Source: Thermococcus sp. LS1 (lineage in GTDB: Archaea > Methanobacteriota_B > Thermococci > Thermococcales > Thermococcaceae). From it: DNA of 64,000 bases. Below are positions 41,080 through 49,991 of this stretch, in pieces. Location of the stretch: positions 22,353-86,352 of the forward strand of contig NZ_SNUJ01000005.1 of NCBI RefSeq assembly GCF_012027395.1, given 5' to 3'. Both the position numbers and the translations under genes were made by a program. The notes under the pieces are model-generated. The model did no database searches. It saw nothing but the letters and a program-made list of their open reading frames with translations, and was not told the DNA's origin. Positions within the stretch are counted from its first letter, which is position 1, and every line of letters starts with the position of its first letter.

Positions 41080-41772
41080 CTAGGTAGCTCCCGGAGGCCT
41101 GAACATATCCTCAATATCATTGCGAATTTTCTTGAACGGTCCTTCCAGGTACACCTTCCCGCCGCTTATGACCACTGCGTAATCCGCCAGTCCTTCAAAA
41201 GGCCCCCATATGTGGCTTATGAGGATGAAGCTCCTGCCTTTGCCTTTCCACTTCCTGATGATGCCCACGATTTCGACAACGCTCTCGAAGTCTACATTGG
41301 CCAGCGGCTCGTCCAGAAACACCACATCGGGCTCTCCCACGAAGGCCTGCGCGAGGCTCAGTCTCTTCAGCATTCCCGAGGAGTAGCCATCTATCCGTCT
41401 GTCGAGGGCGTCCTCGATGCCGAAGAGCTTGGCGGCCTTTTCTGCATCCTCTGGATCCGTACCCCTGCTCCTCGCTATGAATTCCAGCCATTCCCGTCCC
41501 GTAGTCAGCTTCGGGAATCTTCCGGGGTCAAAGGCTACGCCAACGCTTTTCCTTGCCTCCGGATGCCTCCAGGGATCCTTTCCGAGGAGCTTCACAGTTC
41601 CTTTCGTTGGCTTGTAGAGGCCTAGTGAGACCTTCATGAAGGTGCTCTTCCCACCACCATTGGGTCCGAGAATGAGCGTCAGGCCTTCAGGTATATCCAC
41701 TGTAACCCCTCGAAGAGCCCTTATCGGTCCGAAGTACTTATGGAGGTTCTTCGCTTCGATTATCGTGCTCAT
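41080..41772 (-). CDS. ABC transporter ATP-binding protein
   Basis: 230 residues from the ATG after GGGGGTGTCAGAAG. Walker A GPNGGGKSTF, signature YSSGMLKRLSLAQAF, Walker B PDVVFLDEPLANVD, H-loop His in LISHIWG. It has no C-terminal extra domain. It is the last gene of a cluster (membrane-anchored protein, permease, small anchored protein, ATPase) linked by ATGA overlaps, which points to an export or maturation complex. Confidence 0.9.
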   Translation of the reverse strand: MSTIIEAKNLHKYFGPIRALRGVTVDIPEGLTLILGPNGGGKSTFMKVSLGLYKPTKGTVKLLGKDPWRHPEARKSVGVAFDPGRFPKLTTGREWLEFIARSRGTDPEDAEKAAKLFGIEDALDRRIDGYSSGMLKRLSLAQAFVGEPDVVFLDEPLANVDFESVVEIVGIIRKWKGKGRSFILISHIWGPFEGLADYAVVISGGKVYLEGPFKKIRNDIEDMFRPPGAT

Positions 41773-42206
41773 CTTCTGACACCCCCGATGAGCGTCAGTG
41801 CCAGAAGGCCGCCGAAGGCCGCCGAGGCCCATAGGTGAGTCGACTTCTGCTTTCCAGGGAAGCCTACGTCAACGGGCGTTATCGTTACCGTGATGCCTTG
41901 ACTGGAGTTCCCGCTGAACTCATAGAAGCCGGGGTGGGGAAACACCAGCGAGAACGCCCCGTTGCCCTTCACTTCTCCGGTGAATATCGTCTCCCCTGTC
42001 TGGACGTCCTTTATTCTGAACTCCCCGGTTCCAACGGCGTAGAGCTTCACCGACGCCATGGAGGATATGTAGACAGCGCTTGCTTCTCTCTCGGCGACGA
42101 AGGCCGTTTTGTAGTGAACGTCGCTCGGCTTAAGGTTCGACTGCAGACCCAGGCTGACCAGCGAGACGAGCATGAGGGTAAGGAGGAGCGCCCGGAAGAG
42201 CCTCAT
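41769..42206 (-). CDS. membrane-anchored extracytoplasmic protein of the ABC cluster, unknown
   Basis: 145 residues from the ATG after GGAGGGACGTGAG. Helix at the N-terminus (LFRALLLTLMLVSLVSLGL), a beta-rich external domain (IKDVQTGETIFTGEVKGNGA, FPHPGFYEFSGNSSQGITV), and a C-terminal helix (ASAAFGGLLALTLIGG). It looks like a small beta-sandwich held at the membrane at both ends. Four-base overlaps with both neighbours show tight coupling. Probably an accessory subunit of the transporter; no family recognised. Confidence 0.7.
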   Translation of the reverse strand: MRLFRALLLTLMLVSLVSLGLQSNLKPSDVHYKTAFVAEREASAVYISSMASVKLYAVGTGEFRIKDVQTGETIFTGEVKGNGAFSLVFPHPGFYEFSGNSSQGITVTITPVDVGFPGKQKSTHLWASAAFGGLLALTLIGGVRR

Positions 42207-42955
42207 CTCACGTCCCTCCAGTTCCCGATGACCAGGTAGAGGGCAAAGAGCACCAGCGCCGGGAGGAGGGTCATCTTCATGAAGGCCCATGAGAATACCG
42301 GGTCCGACCACACAGAAATCGTCGCGGATTTGTAGTCTATCAGGGCATTCCGCCACGGCACCGGCCCGTACCACGTCGTTCCCAAAAACACGGGGAGGTA
42401 AAGGGCTATGAAGCCCCCGAAGATGGAGATGTAAGTGTTTGGTGATGCTATGGCTATCAGGGCCGCGACTGAAGTCATGAAGAGCAGCACCGCGAAATAG
42501 AAGAACGCCATTGGAACGGTGTAGATTCCAAGGACGCTGATCACCGCATCGGGAGTGGCCGCGAAGTGGATGGCAAAGACGAGGAGATACACGGCAAAGA
42601 CGAAGAGGAAGAGGGTGATAAAGGCTGCCAGAAACTTGGCGAGGAGGATTTTGGCCCTCGAAACCGGGAGGGAGTACACAGAGAGAGCAACGCCCTCGTC
42701 CCTCTCCAGCCTCACTGCGAGGGTTATTATGAAGGGTACGAGGAGGGCCAGCAGCAGGTACACGTCGCCGGTAAAGGCCTCCCTGAAAACCGAACCGAGT
42801 ACCTCCACCCCGTAAGGCCTCCCATGAGAGCTGACACTCCAGACGAGGTAGTACCTCTTCATCACGGTTCCAACGAGAACGGCCCCAGCCGAGGCCAAGG
42901 CCAGACTTAAAGGTGAGCGGAGCTCCCAGCAGAGAACCTCTTTCAACTCCTCCAC
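42203..42955 (-). CDS. ABC transporter permease (ABC-2-like)
   Basis: 250 residues with six membrane helices; the loop LAVRLERDEGVALSVYSLPV is typical of ABC-2 permeases. The start is ambiguous: the GTG used here (VEELKEVLCW) overlaps the previous gene, while a TTG nine bases later lies at better distance from GGAGGTGG. Member of the ABC export cluster. Substrate unknown. Confidence 0.82.
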   Translation of the reverse strand: MEELKEVLCWELRSPLSLALASAGAVLVGTVMKRYYLVWSVSSHGRPYGVEVLGSVFREAFTGDVYLLLALLVPFIITLAVRLERDEGVALSVYSLPVSRAKILLAKFLAAFITLFLFVFAVYLLVFAIHFAATPDAVISVLGIYTVPMAFFYFAVLLFMTSVAALIAIASPNTYISIFGGFIALYLPVFLGTTWYGPVPWRNALIDYKSATISVWSDPVFSWAFMKMTLLPALVLFALYLVIGNWRDVR

Positions 42956-44025
42956 CTCCGGAGGAAGAGCGCGACTAAAACTACAGTGACACCCACGAGG
43001 GCCAAGACGGCAGTTTTCGAGGGGCCCTCCTCGGGAAGCTCCGCGGGCTTTGTGAAGTCTATGTTGGTCTCGGCTAAGACGAGGCCAAAGGGCGGCATCT
43101 TGTTGCTCTTCTGGATTTCATCTCTGTATTTCATTTGAAGGTATGTATCTGCTATAGATGTCCCAGATACTCCCATAATTTCCCACAGTGGACTGAAGGG
43201 CATGAAAAGTGATATTGCAAGGCCGCTTGATCCATCATAGAAGAAAAGATCCTTTCCGGAGAGCCCAATATCACTAACACTTATCATATTAGTTTGAGCC
43301 ATATAGATCGGAGCGTTGAAGTCGCCATAATATGTGAGTATAGTGGAATTTATTTCCCGAACATCTTCAATTTTCAGACCTGAAAGTATCTCAAGCCCGG
43401 TCATGTTGGCCGGGTTTTCGGCCCAGAGGAAGTTCTTTCCCACGGGACTCCCGTTGACATAGATATCGCCCGTCTTCAGGTCGAGCTCAAAGGTTCCGCT
43501 CCGAGTAAAGTTTTCAGGTATGTATGACTCATTGAATAAGTGGCCTCTTCCTTCCGCTATTCCCAAAGCGGCCCTATAACGCTCCGTCTGCTCCATGTAG
43601 CTGTCTTCACATACCGTGACGTTTATTGTTTCAGACTCCACCGTTATGCACCCCCCGCCGGTGAAGTTGTATCTCTCTTGGTACCCTTGGAGCAACTCCC
43701 TGGCGATGTCTTCATCCAAAACATCCCACTTTTTCCTTGTGCAGCTGAATCCTTGAAGCAGAACCCCCATCTGTGCCTTATCGTCGGTGACCTTGAGGAC
43801 GCGCCACGTGAACTCAATTTGGTGACAGTAAAAGACAATTGCCTCACGGTCTGAAATCTTAATTTTTATCAAATCCATTCCTTCTGGTTCTTTTGAGATA
43901 TATTTTGCATAAATCCCTTCCTTGAACCAGTAGGGAGTTGCATTAACTAGCAGGATTGACCCTTGGAAAGAGAGGATAACTATGACAATTAATATAATAA
44001 TAGTTTTTTTGTTGATCCTAATCAT
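42943..44025 (-). CDS. large membrane-anchored extracytoplasmic protein of the ABC cluster, unknown
   Basis: 360 residues. N-terminal signal helix (TIIILIVIVILSFQGSILLV), about 300 external residues with several Asn-glycosylation sequons (NFTGG, NVTVC, NESYIP, NFTRS, NMTG, NSTIL), and a C-terminal helix (TAVLALVGVTVVLVALFLRR). Four Cys in the first 160 residues. The start ATG follows GGGGGTGTTG. It overlaps the permease gene by 13 bases. It may be a substrate receptor or a processing partner. No family recognised. Confidence 0.7.
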   Translation of the reverse strand: MIRINKKTIIILIVIVILSFQGSILLVNATPYWFKEGIYAKYISKEPEGMDLIKIKISDREAIVFYCHQIEFTWRVLKVTDDKAQMGVLLQGFSCTRKKWDVLDEDIARELLQGYQERYNFTGGGCITVESETINVTVCEDSYMEQTERYRAALGIAEGRGHLFNESYIPENFTRSGTFELDLKTGDIYVNGSPVGKNFLWAENPANMTGLEILSGLKIEDVREINSTILTYYGDFNAPIYMAQTNMISVSDIGLSGKDLFFYDGSSGLAISLFMPFSPLWEIMGVSGTSIADTYLQMKYRDEIQKSNKMPPFGLVLAETNIDFTKPAELPEEGPSKTAVLALVGVTVVLVALFLRRWRS

Positions 44026-44103
44026 CAACACCCCCTAGTTTGTGATGATTTAGTCTAACAAGAAATAAAAAATTGTAAAGTGACCACACAATATATCATC
44101 ATA

Positions 44104-44484
44104 TCATCCAGGAACCCAAGAAATTTCAGCATAGATTATACGTACATCATAGCACCATCCCTTTGTAGAAATCTGGGCTGAGAACCAGGCTTTATGAAGT
44201 GTACTGACAGTAAATGGATCAAAACTGTACGTATATACTTGGCAAATTCCAGAGTCCCCAGCTCCTCCGTATACATTATACAGGAGGCCAGGGTTACTTT
44301 GACTTGCATATCCACTTATCCATGTATATAAGTCCCCTTGGGGTATTGAAAAGCTTCCAGTATCCCGTACTAGAGGATCCGAAATCACTTGCGGCTCAAC
44401 ATCGCTGAGGTTAGTTGCTACCACGGCAGTCGTTACAAAAATCAAAACTCCCAAAAGGAACAAGGCCACCACTTTCCTTGGCAT
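44104..44484 (-). CDS. small secreted protein upstream of the ABC cluster
   Basis: 126 residues with a cleavable-looking signal (VVALFLLGVLIFVTTAVVAT) and a mature part of about 100 residues with two Cys (GICQVYTYS and GWCYDVRI), likely a disulfide. It is rich in Ser, Thr, Tyr and aromatic residues and ends IYAEISWVPG. The ATG follows GGTGAGGGGCG. It is 78 bases upstream of the ABC cluster on the same strand, so it could be the exported cargo, or a secreted peptide unrelated to it. No family recognised. Confidence 0.6.
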   Translation of the reverse strand: MPRKVVALFLLGVLIFVTTAVVATNLSDVEPQVISDPLVRDTGSFSIPQGDLYTWISGYASQSNPGLLYNVYGGAGDSGICQVYTYSFDPFTVSTLHKAWFSAQISTKGWCYDVRIIYAEISWVPG

Positions 44485-44640
44485 CGCCCCTCACCAAACG
44501 GAGTTTGCACTTAATGTTGCATCTCAATCGTTTATTAGCCTTTCGGTGTTAGAGAGTTCAATAAAACAACTCAGATAACTATAAAAATCAAACTCGATAT
44601 GCAAATCAAACTAAACACCGAGTAAAGTAAAGAAGAGGAG

Positions 44641-45165
44641 TCAAAAGTTGAAGTTGATGTCCTTCATGAGCTGATCGTAGAACTCCTCCTTGTATAGCTC
44701 GGGGTAGCGCATTATGTAGTCGTACTGCTTCCTGAGGATGTTGTAGTGGTTCCTCTCCATATCGGCGAGCATCTCAAGGATGAGCCGGGTCTTCTCGGTG
44801 GCAGCGTAGCCTGCGAGCTCCTTGTAGAGCTTCTCGCTGACGAGTTCAGCCTGCATAGCTATCTCGTAAATCTCATCGATGTTGGCATCGGGCTTCTTGA
44901 TGACTTCGGCCATCTTCTCGGCTATGACCTTGAACTCGGCCATAACATCGATCTCTATCTTCTTCGGCTCAGTCCTCTCGCCCTCGAACTTCTCGGCCAT
45001 CTTCTCGATTATCTCGCGGTGCTTGTCTTCCTCCTTCGCCAGGAAGAGAATTTCGTCTCTTATAATGTCGCTTTTAATTACAGAAGCGAGTTTTTCATAG
45101 GCTTCCTTGGCCCTAATCTCAGAGTTTATGGCAATCTCAAAAACCTCTTTGTCGGTTATCTCCAT
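44641..45165 (-). CDS. ferritin-like protein (rubrerythrin superfamily)
   Basis: 174 residues. FEIAINSEIRAKEAYEKLAS with LAKEEDKHREIIEKMAE, and YEIAMQAELVSEKLYKELAG with LADMERNHYNILRKQYDYI give two diiron-type halves, without a rubredoxin domain. It is closely like the proteins at 39.1 and 40.0 kb. Single-gene unit, divergent from the histidine operon. Likely role in iron or peroxide handling. Confidence 0.82.
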   Translation of the reverse strand: MEITDKEVFEIAINSEIRAKEAYEKLASVIKSDIIRDEILFLAKEEDKHREIIEKMAEKFEGERTEPKKIEIDVMAEFKVIAEKMAEVIKKPDANIDEIYEIAMQAELVSEKLYKELAGYAATEKTRLILEMLADMERNHYNILRKQYDYIMRYPELYKEEFYDQLMKDINFNF

Positions 45166-45332
45166 GCAAAATCACCATATCTACCTAGCTTTCAAGTCTA
45201 TTAACATTTTCGGAAGACTCGTAGGCGGTCATTTTTGGATATATCTGCCAGGTTCTTCGCGCAGTTTTCAGATATTATGACAAAATTTTTGTATATTACC
45301 AACATTTTTGACAAAAGATTCTCGGATAAGCT

Positions 45333-45340
45333 TTTAAATA
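45333..45340 (+). promoter_or_regulatory. TATA box of the histidine operon leader
   Basis: TTTAAATA, within GCTTTTAAATATTCC. It places transcription start about 25 bases on, near 45360-45365, just before the leader's GGAGG site. The 168 bases before it, up to the ferritin-like gene, hold its promoter and A/T-rich sequence only. Confidence 0.65.
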
Positions 45341-45378
45341 TTCCAACAAACACCTCATCCACAGCGGAGGGATTAAAA

Positions 45379-45480
45379 ATGAAGGCCAGAAAACTGCCCA
45401 AAAACTTGAGAACTATATACTCCCAGCTGAGCTACTTCAGCGTATCCGCTTTTCTGGTGAGCTACTGCCATCATCATTGA
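45379..45480 (+). CDS. candidate his-operon leader peptide with three terminal His codons
   Basis: 33 residues: MKARKLPKNLRTIYSQLSYF then SVSAFLVSYCHHH and TGA. The ATG has a perfect GGAGG at 8-base spacing and a TATA box at correct distance. Three successive CAT codons come directly before the stop, 78 bases upstream of hisZ. Bacterial his leaders have the same plan (short ORF, His run, then structure before the first gene). Possible RNA pairings: 45426-45430 with 45437-45441; 45458-45464 (UGAGCUA) with 45496-45502; and 45488-45496 (AGAGCAUUU) with 45537-45545 (AAAAGCUCU; one A-A mismatch), the last being directly 5' of the hisZ ribosome site. Confidence 0.65.
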   Translation: MKARKLPKNLRTIYSQLSYFSVSAFLVSYCHHH

Positions 45481-45558
45481 CTGTTCTAGAGCATTTAGCT
45501 TGGTTAGGCGCTATTTAGCAGGGGATATTTTCATCCAAAAGCTCTTGGAGGGGTTATT

Positions 45559-46449
45559 GTGAAGAAGGATTTGTTTTCCGAATCAGAGAGGCTAGCGGAT
45601 ATTACAAAATATTTAAGGCGGACATTTGAGCTTTGGGGTTACAGAGAGATATTTTTGCCGACGATAGAAGAGTTCAGCGAGGAGCTGAGAAAAGGAACAA
45701 AATTTGCGTACAACAACGGATTTTATGTAATAAAGCCAGACCTGACATCTCAGATACTTGCAAACCTCAAAGAGCCCAGGAAACTTAAGCTCTACTATAT
45801 CAGCGAAGTGTTGGACGGAGGGATTAGAGGGAAGTGGCAGGCTGGAGTTGAGTTCATCGGCGGAGAAGACATCAAAATGCAGGTCGAGGTTCTTTTAACT
45901 GTTATAACTTCCCTCGAGGCGCTCGGCATTGAGGACTTTTACATCGACATCGGCAGCCTAAAAGTCTGGGAAAGTGCCGTTGAAGGAGTTGAAGAATTTA
46001 GGGCAGAGATCTTCAGAGCCCTGACGAGGAGAAACTTCGAAATTATCGAGAGATTGCCCATAAGTGAAGAAAAAAAGGAGGAGCTCTGGCAGCTGTTCAA
46101 CTTTAGAGGAAAGAGCTGCGGATATGAAAAGCTCAACAAAATTATCGAGGCCCTTGACGACAGGAGGGTCTTCATAGATTTCGGCACGATAAGACCCCTG
46201 CCCTACTATAGCGACGTAATCTTTGAGGTCTATTCTCCAAAGATTGGCAAGCCCTTGGGCGGCGGAGGCGAGTATGTCTTCAAGGGTACAAAAGCCTTTG
46301 GATTCGCCTTTGACTTAAATGCACTCTCAAAGCTCTTTGACGGCAAAATAGAGAAGAGCAGAAAGAGAATCAGAGGGGAGCTGAAGGAAGTGTACAGGCT
46401 TGCAAAGGAGCTTGTTAAGCTCGGCATTCCAGTGGAGGTGGAAGAATGA
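45559..46449 (+). CDS. hisZ: HisZ, regulatory subunit of ATP phosphoribosyltransferase
   Basis: 296 residues from a GTG after GGAGGGGTTATT. A HisRS-like paralogue: [38 protein letters not shown] and the C-terminal [20 protein letters not shown]. It lacks the anticodon-binding domain and does not charge tRNA. It completes the short-form HisG to give an active enzyme for the first step. It is the first structural gene of the operon and overlaps hisG (ATGA). Confidence 0.88.
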   Translation: MKKDLFSESERLADITKYLRRTFELWGYREIFLPTIEEFSEELRKGTKFAYNNGFYVIKPDLTSQILANLKEPRKLKLYYISEVLDGGIRGKWQAGVEFIGGEDIKMQVEVLLTVITSLEALGIEDFYIDIGSLKVWESAVEGVEEFRAEIFRALTRRNFEIIERLPISEEKKEELWQLFNFRGKSCGYEKLNKIIEALDDRRVFIDFGTIRPLPYYSDVIFEVYSPKIGKPLGGGGEYVFKGTKAFGFAFDLNALSKLFDGKIEKSRKRIRGELKEVYRLAKELVKLGIPVEVEE

Positions 46450-47063
46450 GGTTTGTCCTGCCCAAAGGAAGATTGTTCAAGGGTTCGCTTGAAATCCTCA
46501 GAAAAGCAGGCATTGAGCTTAAACCACCAGAGACCCGGGAACTGATAGTGAGAAACGGCAGGTATGAGCTTCTCCTTGCGAGGGCTTTTGATGTGCCCGT
46601 GTATGTAGAGCACGGCATAGATGTCGGCATAGCAGGAAGCGATGTCGTGGAGGAGAGGGGAAGCGACGTCCTCGTTCCTCTCGAGCTGCCTTTTGGGAAG
46701 TGCCGCTTGAGCCTGGCGATGCCCAAAGAGAATGCGGTCAGCGTTGAAGAGATGGACGGGTTCAGGATAGCCACCAAATATCCAAACCTCGCGAGGAAGT
46801 TTTTCGAGAGGAATGGAGTTGAAGTTGAAGTGATAAAGCTCCACGGGAGCATTGAGCTCGCTCCAAAAATCGGGATTGCGGATGCCATCGTTGACATAGT
46901 TGAGACGGGGAATACGTTGAGGGCTAACGGCTTAGTTGAGGTGGAGAAGATTATGGACGTTTCGGCTTTGCTCTTGGTGAACAGAATCTCCCAGAAGACG
47001 AAGTTTGACGAAATTAACGAGCTCGTTTTAAAAATTAAGGAGGTTGTTAGAGATGGATTTTGA
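46446..47063 (+). CDS. hisG: ATP phosphoribosyltransferase catalytic subunit, short form
   Basis: 205 residues, the short HisG that needs His[41 protein letters not shown], and the PRPP loop [19 protein letters not shown]. It joins ATP and PRPP to form PR-ATP. The ATG overlaps the hisZ stop by four bases and its own end overlaps hisD. Confidence 0.94.
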   Translation: MRFVLPKGRLFKGSLEILRKAGIELKPPETRELIVRNGRYELLLARAFDVPVYVEHGIDVGIAGSDVVEERGSDVLVPLELPFGKCRLSLAMPKENAVSVEEMDGFRIATKYPNLARKFFERNGVEVEVIKLHGSIELAPKIGIADAIVDIVETGNTLRANGLVEVEKIMDVSALLLVNRISQKTKFDEINELVLKIKEVVRDGF

Positions 47064-48186
47064 GCTGGAAAGCTACGTGGCTGGAATTTTGAAGGATATA
47101 AGGGAGAGGGGCATCGAAGCGGTGAAGGAATACTCAAAGAAGTTCGACGGCTACGAGGGCGAATTTCTGGTAGGCGAGGAGGAGTTCGAAGAAGCTGAGA
47201 GGCTGATTCCAGAAAAAGACAAGGAGATCATCAAGCGTACAATAGAAAGAATCCGCTTTTACCACGAGAAGCAGCTTGAGAACGATAAGCTCTACATAAA
47301 GAACGCCTCGCTTTACGGCATAATCTACAAGCCAATTAGGAGGATAGGAATCTACGTCCCGGGAGGAAAGCCTCTGCCCTCGACGCTCATGATGGTCGGG
47401 GTTCCAGCAAAGATAGCGGGCGTTAAGGAGATAGCGGTTACAATACCACCCAAAAATGGCAAAGTTAACCCCTACGTCCTCTACGTGGCAAAGCTCCTCG
47501 GCATTAAAGAGGTCTACAAGCTCGGCGGGATTCAGGCGATTGGAGCAATGGCTTACGGCATTGGAATGAAGAAAGTGGACAAAATCTTTGGTCCGGGCAA
47601 CAAGTTCGTGAACGAGGCAAAGAGGCAGGTTTTCGGTGTTGTGGGAATTGACAGCTTGGCTGGACCGTCGGAGATAGCAGTTATAGCCGATGAGAGCGCG
47701 AACAAAGAATACGTCCTCTACGACTTACTCTCCCAGCTTGAGCACGGAAAGGACAGCAAGGCCTGGCTCCTGACGACTTCAAGAGAGCTGGCAGAGTACT
47801 GCAGCAGGGACGGAATCGAGGTCGTTCTCTGTGAGAGCCTTGAGGAATGCGCCGAAAAGGCTAACGAGATAGCTCCAGAGCACCTGGAGATAATCACCGA
47901 GAACCCGATGGGACTGGTTGACCTCATAGACAACGCGGGAGCGATATACCTCGGGGAGTACACGCCAGTGCCAGCGGCTGACTACTTCCTCGGCGTCAAT
48001 CACGTCCTTCCGACAGGAGGAGCAGCGAAGTTCAGCGGAGTTTTGACAGTTATGGACTTCATGAAGAGGATTAGCTTGGCCTACGTCAGCAGAGAGGAGT
48101 TCTTGGCGGAGAGATATCTAGGAATTCGCCTGGCTGAAATTGAAGGACTTGAGATGCACAAAAGGAGCATGGAGGTTAGAAAATGA
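47053..48186 (+). CDS. hisD: histidinol dehydrogenase
   Basis: 377 residues from the ATG after [69 protein letters not shown], and the zinc and catalytic region [14 protein letters not shown] and [16 protein letters not shown]. It converts histidinol to histidine in two NAD+-linked steps, the last of the pathway. It overlaps hisG by 11 bases and hisB by 4. Confidence 0.95.
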   Translation: MDFELESYVAGILKDIRERGIEAVKEYSKKFDGYEGEFLVGEEEFEEAERLIPEKDKEIIKRTIERIRFYHEKQLENDKLYIKNASLYGIIYKPIRRIGIYVPGGKPLPSTLMMVGVPAKIAGVKEIAVTIPPKNGKVNPYVLYVAKLLGIKEVYKLGGIQAIGAMAYGIGMKKVDKIFGPGNKFVNEAKRQVFGVVGIDSLAGPSEIAVIADESANKEYVLYDLLSQLEHGKDSKAWLLTTSRELAEYCSRDGIEVVLCESLEECAEKANEIAPEHLEIITENPMGLVDLIDNAGAIYLGEYTPVPAADYFLGVNHVLPTGGAAKFSGVLTVMDFMKRISLAYVSREEFLAERYLGIRLAEIEGLEMHKRSMEVRK

Positions 48187-48716
48187 GGCGCAAAACGAAA
48201 GAGACTGACATAACTGTGGAGATTGGCGTTGAGGGAGGCATAGAGACGGGAGATAGGGTGTTCGACCACCTCCTCACCGCTTTATTCTTTTACATGGAGC
48301 AGAATGTCAGCATCAGGGCGAGCTACGATTTGAGGCACCACCTATGGGAAGACCTGGGTATAGTCCTCGGAGAGGAGCTTAGGGAGAAAATTATGGGCAA
48401 AAAGATAGCGCGCTTCGGAAATGCCGTAATGCCTATGGACGATGCACTGGTTCTGGTCGCCGTGGACATCTCAAGGCCCTACCTAAACCTTGAGCTTGAC
48501 GTGAAGGAGAGCGAAGAGGGCTTCGAGGTTACGCTCGTCAGGGAGTTCCTCTGGGCGCTGGCGAGGACGCTGAATGCAACAATCCACGTGAAGCAGCTGG
48601 CTGGAATAAACGCCCACCACATAATCGAAGCGACCTTTAAGGGACTCGGCATTGCTCTAAGACAGGCTTTGAGAGAAAGTGAGCGTTTGGAGAGCACAAA
48701 GGGGGTGCTGTGGTGA
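48183..48716 (+). CDS. hisB: imidazoleglycerol-phosphate dehydratase
   Basis: 177 residues, slightly short. [16 protein letters not shown] and [20 protein letters not shown] give the metal-binding His, and [20 protein letters not shown] the second set. Several usual residues differ (FDHLL for FDHML, HHLWED for HHTVED), as in other Thermococcales enzymes. It dehydrates IGP to imidazole acetol phosphate. It overlaps hisD (ATGA) and hisH. Confidence 0.92.
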   Translation: MRRKTKETDITVEIGVEGGIETGDRVFDHLLTALFFYMEQNVSIRASYDLRHHLWEDLGIVLGEELREKIMGKKIARFGNAVMPMDDALVLVAVDISRPYLNLELDVKESEEGFEVTLVREFLWALARTLNATIHVKQLAGINAHHIIEATFKGLGIALRQALRESERLESTKGVLW

Positions 48717-49300
48717 TTGCAATAGTTGATCTCGGCATAGGCAACTTGGCCAACGTGAGGAAAGCCCTCGGAGGGGTAATTACGAGCGACCCATATGAAA
48801 TAGAAAAAGCTGAGAAAATAGTCCTGCCAGGGGTTGGAAACTTTGGCGCTGTGATGGAGAAGCTTGAGCCTTTGAGGGGAGTTATCTTGGATGCTATAAA
48901 CGACGGGAAGCCGTTCCTTGGGATATGTCTTGGACTTCAATTGCTGTTTGAGTGGAGTGAAGAAAGCAATGGTAAGGGCCTAGGTGTCTTCGAGGGTAAC
49001 GTTGTGAGGTTTAGGGGAGTCAGAACGCCGCACATAGGCTGGAACCAGGTGTGGCAGAAAAAAGAATGCAAGCTCTTTGATGGCATAAAGGACGGAGCTT
49101 ACTTCTACTTTGTCCACTCCTACTACGCCCAGCCAGCGGACGAGGGCATAATCGCCGGAGTTACCGATTACAAGTCCAAGGGGGACGAGGTCGTCTTTAC
49201 CTCGGCAGTCTGCAGGGACAACGTCTTCGCGGTGCAGTTCCACCCTGAAAAGTCGAGCAGAAACGGGTTGAGACTTTTAGCAAACTTCAGGAGGTTGTGA
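48710..49300 (+). CDS. hisH: imidazole glycerol phosphate synthase glutaminase subunit
   Basis: 196 residues from a GTG (a second GTG follows directly). Class I amidotransferase: nucleophile Cys in GKPFLGICLGLQLLFEWSEE, oxyanion Gly in VLPGVGNFGAVMEKL, and His/Glu in VFAVQFHPEKSSRNGLRLL. It supplies ammonia to HisF. GGGGGTGCTGTGG at the end of hisB is its ribosome site. Confidence 0.94.
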   Translation: MVIAIVDLGIGNLANVRKALGGVITSDPYEIEKAEKIVLPGVGNFGAVMEKLEPLRGVILDAINDGKPFLGICLGLQLLFEWSEESNGKGLGVFEGNVVRFRGVRTPHIGWNQVWQKKECKLFDGIKDGAYFYFVHSYYAQPADEGIIAGVTDYKSKGDEVVFTSAVCRDNVFAVQFHPEKSSRNGLRLLANFRRL

Positions 49301-49301
49301 G

Positions 49302-49991
49302 ATGAGAATTTATCCAGCCATTGACCTCATGGGTGGAAAAGCCGTGCGCCTCTACAAGGGGCAGAAGGAGAAAGTGAAGGTCTACGGTGATCCTGTGGGG
49401 ATAGCAAGCAGATTTGCGGAGCTCGTTGATAAAATCCACGTCGTGGACTTAGACGGAGCTTTCACAGGGAAGCCACAGAACCTTGACGTTGTGAAGGAGA
49501 TAATAGAGGAAACAGGGCTTAAAGTCCAGGTCGGAGGGGGCTTCCGCTCCTATGAGAGCATAGCAAAAGCATACGAAATCGGCGCCGAGAACGTCATAAT
49601 CGGCACGAAGGCCTTCGACCTCGAGTTCCTGGAGAGGATAACCGGCGACTTCGGCGGGATAACAGTCAGCCTCGATGCAAGGGGCGGGAAGATAGCGGTT
49701 AAGGGATGGCTCGAGGAGAGCTCGCTTAAGGTCGGGGAAGCCTACGAGATGCTCAGGGAGTACGTGGACAGGTTCATCTACACATCAATCGAGAGGGACG
49801 GCACGCTGACGGGGATAGAAAGCATAGAGCGGTTTTGGAAGGATGAGGAGTTCATCTACGCCGGGGGAGTTTCGAGCGTGGATGATGTGCTCAAGCTGAG
49901 GGGGGTCGGCTTCTCTGGAGCCATAGTCGGAAAAGCCCTCTACGAGAGTGAGGTTAGCCTGAAAGAGCTTCTGGAGGTTCTGGAATGTTAG
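49302..49991 (+). CDS. hisA: ProFAR isomerase
   Basis: 229 residues, TIM barrel. [20 protein letters not shown] with the catalytic Asp, phosphate loops [20 protein letters not shown] and [20 protein letters not shown], and second Asp in [13 protein letters not shown]. It isomerises ProFAR to PRFAR. It starts 2 bases after hisH and overlaps hisF by 7 bases. Confidence 0.94.
   Translation: MRIYPAIDLMGGKAVRLYKGQKEKVKVYGDPVGIASRFAELVDKIHVVDLDGAFTGKPQNLDVVKEIIEETGLKVQVGGGFRSYESIAKAYEIGAENVIIGTKAFDLEFLERITGDFGGITVSLDARGGKIAVKGWLEESSLKVGEAYEMLREYVDRFIYTSIERDGTLTGIESIERFWKDEEFIYAGGVSSVDDVLKLRGVGFSGAIVGKALYESEVSLKELLEVLEC

Noticed and set aside
45235..45480. An 81-codon frame ending in the same HHH as the leader
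   Set aside because: The first 48 codons lie upstream of the TATA box and have no ribosome site; only the last 33 codons, with GGAGG, are supported.
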